Source: Catenibacterium sp. co_0103 (GTDB lineage: Bacteria; Bacillota_I; Bacilli_A; Erysipelotrichales; Coprobacillaceae). From it: a stretch of 15,985 nt of DNA. The position numbers and the translations under genes are program-made. The number at the start of each line of letters is the position of its first letter. The stretch's first letter is position 1. The DNA lies in NCBI RefSeq assembly GCF_004168205.1, contig NZ_RCYB01000048.1, forward strand, positions 1 through 15,985, written 5' to 3'. Shown in pieces: positions 13,827 through 15,985 of this stretch. A model generated the notes under the pieces. The model made no database searches and was not told where the DNA came from. It worked only from the letters and a program-made list of their open reading frames with translations.

Positions 13827-13854
13827 TTACATAATGGTATTAAAATGTTATAAT
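13827..13854 (+). promoter_or_regulatory. Possible upstream promoter of the PTS EIIC gene
   Basis: TTACAT (13827-13832), 16 bases and TATAAT (13849-13854). A second TATAAT at 13917-13922 lies closer to the gene but has no good -35 at the right distance. Either or both could serve the gene at 13957. Confidence 0.4.
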
Positions 13855-13956
13855 TACCACGTTATAAAAACATTGCTGTTCTTTGTATTCTGTAATTATT
13901 TTTGAAACAATTACTATATAATAGCAATATAGATTAGTACAGAAAAGGGGATCAAT

Positions 13957-14829
13957 ATGAGTTTTTTACAGAAATTAGGTAAGTCCCTGATGCTTCCAGT
14001 GACTATTATGCCTCTGGCTGCATTATTAAAGGGTATTGGCTATTGGATTGATCCTATTGGGTGGGGTGTCAATAATCCATTTGCGGCATTTCTTATATTA
14101 TCAGGTGGTGTAGTCATAGATCATCTTCCTATCCTTTTTGCGATTGCTGTCGCAATCGGTATGACGGATAAGAAGAATGCATCGTTGTCTTTGGCAGCAG
14201 TCATCAATTATCTCATGATCACTAAAATACTCTCTCCTGAGGGCATTTCATTGATCTCGGGTTTACATATAAGCCAAGTCTCTATTGCCTTTGGTGAGAC
14301 GGATAATGCGTTTATCGGGATTATGGTAGGATTGATTGTCGCCTTCTGTTATAAGAAGTTCAATCATATAGAAATACCTGGTCCTTTATCATTCTTTAGT
14401 GGTGAAAGATTCATTCCTATTATTTCAGGGATGATTACACTTTTATTTGCTGGTGTTTTTATGTATGTCTGGCCGATGCTTTATGAAACATTTATTCATT
14501 TTGGAACATGGATGGCAGGTTTAGGACCAATTAGCGCTGGTTTATATGGATTCTTTAATAGACTTCTTATACCAACAGGATTACATCATGCCCTAAATTC
14601 TGTTTTCTGGTTTAATGTTGCGGGTATTAATGATATTGGACGATTCTGGGGTACATTATCAGGAGGTATTAAAGGTGTGACTGGTACGTATCAGGCAGGA
14701 TTCTATCCTGTCATGATGTTTGGTTTACCAGCAGGCGCACTGGCAATCTATCAATGTGCCTCACCTGATAAGAAAAAGAAAGTAGGCACATTGATGCTTT
14801 CAGCTGCTCTTGCATCTTTTCTAACGTAA
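13957..14829 (+). pseudogene. NagE-like PTS EIIC gene, truncated by IS66 insertion
   Basis: The first 290 residues of a glucose/N-acetylglucosamine-type EIIC. Hallmarks are LMLPVTIMPLAALL, the GGVVIDHLPILFAIAVAIG stretch, RLLIPTGLHHALNSVFWF and MMFGLPAGALAIYQ. The fragment reads normally to ALASFLT and then stops. Relatives continue from here with a G-[IV]-TEP segment and about 80 more EIIC residues, often followed by an EIIB domain. The stop TAA at 14827-14829 belongs to GTAAGCG, the end of an IS66-type element beginning at 14826. GGGGAT serves as ribosome binding site. The missing TEP segment is part of the sugar-binding core, so the product is almost surely inactive. The 3' half may exist beyond the element, outside the window. 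Confidence 0.88.
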
Positions 14830-14854
14830 GCGCCAAATTATATAGTGTACCTAA

Positions 14855-14894
14855 AAAGGACGATTAAATCGAAAATGTGATTTAATCGTCCTTT
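14855..14894 (-). terminator. Hairpin terminator of the transposase gene
   Basis: A perfect 16-bp stem (14855-14870 / 14879-14894) with an 8-base loop. In the minus direction it ends in TTTTT. The transposase stop lies inside the stem. It would also shield the element from read-through of the interrupted gene. Confidence 0.85.
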
Positions 14895-15985
14895 ATTCCA
14901 AACTCTTCTTTTATTTGTTCACTCCATGGCATGAACCAGTCAATCTTTTCTGGATGCTGAATGATATCAATCTGAGGCATTATCTCCAATATGTATTCTA
15001 TGTAATCAAAGGGACTAAGCCTATTAGCTTTAGCTGTCTCAATCAGACTGAATATTGAGGCACTTGCATCTGCTCCTTTGGTAGAAGCACTAAACAGCCA
15101 ATTCTTTCGACTTACAGTGAAGGGTCTTATATTACGTTCATTCAGCGAATTTGTCATTGGAACTAGACCATCATCCAGATATACACGCAGTCCTTTCTCT
15201 AAATTCAGGGCATACTGAATTGCTTTGCCTATTTTAGAGCGTGTTAAAGACTTGTTCTGAGCATCAGCGCACCATGAAAAGAAGTCATCTACTAATGGTT
15301 TTGATTTTTCCTGGCGTATTTTGACTTTGTCTTCAGGTGGGAAAGTATCAATTTCCTTTTCTATCGCAAATAGCTTGGCTATTTTCTTAAGACCTGTATA
15401 AGCCAATGTATCTGAGGCATCTTTCATATCTGCAGGAAGTGCTTCATAGAACTTTCTTCTTGCATGTGCCCAGCAGTATGCATTGACTGCACCCTCAATA
15501 TTGTTGTAGCTACCATATCCATCAGAAATGAGTGTGCCATTGAAATCCTCAAGGAACTTCTGTGGATTTTCAGCTTTTCTATCAGGCTTGTATTCAAATA
15601 TTCTGATAGGCTTGCTGCTTTCCCTAATGCTTGAATATACCCACATGTATGACTTGGAGGTCGCAGGTTTACCTGGCTCATTCAATACTTGAATTGGCGT
15701 CTCGTCTGCATGAAGATATTTCTCCTCAACAAGAATTTCATGCATCCTGTTGACGATTGGAATGAAATATTCTCTGGAAGCTATGATCAGCCAGTTAGCC
15801 ATCGTAGTTCTTGATAGATCAAGCCCCAGACGTTTCCATTCTGCTTCCTGTCTGTAAAGAGGCATATGATTGACGAACTTGTCAGTAATCACCTGAGATA
15901 GAACACTTGGTGATGTGAATGAATGAGGAATAACAGGTGCCGGTGTACCTGCTTTAAGCATGACAACCTTTCCTCTCTTTCGACA
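14882..15985 (-). CDS. tnpC: IS66-family transposase TnpC, partial (N-terminus beyond window)
   Basis: The frame is open from the window end (upstream codons CRKRGKVV precede the first Met at 15961), so this is the last ~367 residues of a ~500-residue protein, not a complete gene starting at 15961. It begins at the end of the zinc-binding region. It continues through the RNase H-like DDE core: LHADETP and LISDGYGSY carry the Asp residues and NSLNERNIRPF the Glu. It ends in the IS66 C-terminal segment (SIFSLIETAKANRLSPFDYIEYIL). It catalyses cut and join of the element ends. No frameshift or stop is seen in the visible part, so the element may still be active. IS66 elements also carry tnpA and tnpB, expected outside the window. 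Confidence 0.93.
   Translation of the reverse strand, partial: CRKRGKVVMLKAGTPAPVIPHSFTSPSVLSQVITDKFVNHMPLYRQEAEWKRLGLDLSRTTMANWLIIASREYFIPIVNRMHEILVEEKYLHADETPIQVLNEPGKPATSKSYMWVYSSIRESSKPIRIFEYKPDRKAENPQKFLEDFNGTLISDGYGSYNNIEGAVNAYCWAHARRKFYEALPADMKDASDTLAYTGLKKIAKLFAIEKEIDTFPPEDKVKIRQEKSKPLVDDFFSWCADAQNKSLTRSKIGKAIQYALNLEKGLRVYLDDGLVPMTNSLNERNIRPFTVSRKNWLFSASTKGADASASIFSLIETAKANRLSPFDYIEYILEIMPQIDIIQHPEKIDWFMPWSEQIKEEFGIKDD

Larger units (their letters stand above)
14826..15985 (-). mobile_element. IS66-family insertion sequence (one end; continues past window)
   Basis: The left boundary GTAAGCG at 14826 is the typical IS66 terminal repeat start. It falls exactly where the PTS gene loses homology. 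The transposase gene fills the rest and runs off the edge at 15985. IS66 elements make an 8-bp target duplication. If so, the 8 bases before the boundary (14818-14825, TTTCTAAC) should be found again beyond the other end. Confidence 0.88.

Noticed and set aside
15424..15681. Short minus-strand frame inside the transposase gene
   Set aside because: It is a different frame within an intact transposase coding sequence with no signals of its own.
1..15985. CRISPR array, tRNA or rRNA genes
   Set aside because: No regularly spaced direct repeats, no cloverleaf with TTCRA arm and no rRNA-like segments were seen on reading both strands.

Overview
The window looks like a chromosomal segment of a low-GC Gram-positive gut bacterium, most likely of the Erysipelotrichia/Coprobacillaceae type. 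The base composition is AT-rich and the Shine-Dalgarno sites are strong (AGGAGG-type). Several U-tailed hairpin terminators overlap stop codons. There are two sugar PTS permeases, a T-box leader and an OYE-type flavin/Fe-S reductase of a kind common in gut Firmicutes. The taxon is an inference from style and gene content; no rRNA or marker gene is present.

Layout: (1) 1-1812 is the end of an ABC exporter operon: a cut-off membrane protein, a 162-aa membrane protein, a BcrA-like ATPase and a 161-aa membrane protein, ending at a small hairpin terminator. (2) 1846-3655 is a Cof-type HAD phosphatase translationally coupled (ATGA overlap) to an AraC regulator with an unusual acidic C-terminal tail, closed by a long hairpin terminator. 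(3) 3670-6318 holds a three-domain OYE/2,4-dienoyl-CoA-reductase-like enzyme convergent with a TetR regulator. The enzyme lacks the usual catalytic tyrosine at the expected position. (4) 6319-8640 holds a small acidic protein and, divergently, a one-piece fructose-family PTS EIIABC with no kinase gene beside it. (5) 8646-9969 is the least explained part. It contains a predicted 65-nt small RNA on the minus strand with its own promoter and terminator, followed by two adjacent genes built from the same ~33-residue acidic repeat (one copy, then seven). (6) 10073-12167 is a complete T-box leader controlling a CstA-family transporter, which points to amino acid or peptide import. (7) 12168-12627 is a long non-coding stretch with an 18-bp perfect palindrome and a promoter driving a ~136-nt folded RNA with a terminator (orphan riboswitch candidate or sRNA). 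(8) 12628-13802 is a LacY-like MFS transporter. (9) 13957-15985 is a NagE-like PTS EIIC gene cut by an IS66-family insertion; the IS supplies the stop codon, and its transposase gene runs off the window end.

The region as a whole concerns uptake and export of small molecules (sugars, probably amino acids or peptides, an unknown MFS substrate, and possibly antimicrobial peptides), with much RNA-level regulation. The best candidates for something undescribed are the two orphan RNAs and the acidic repeat-protein pair.
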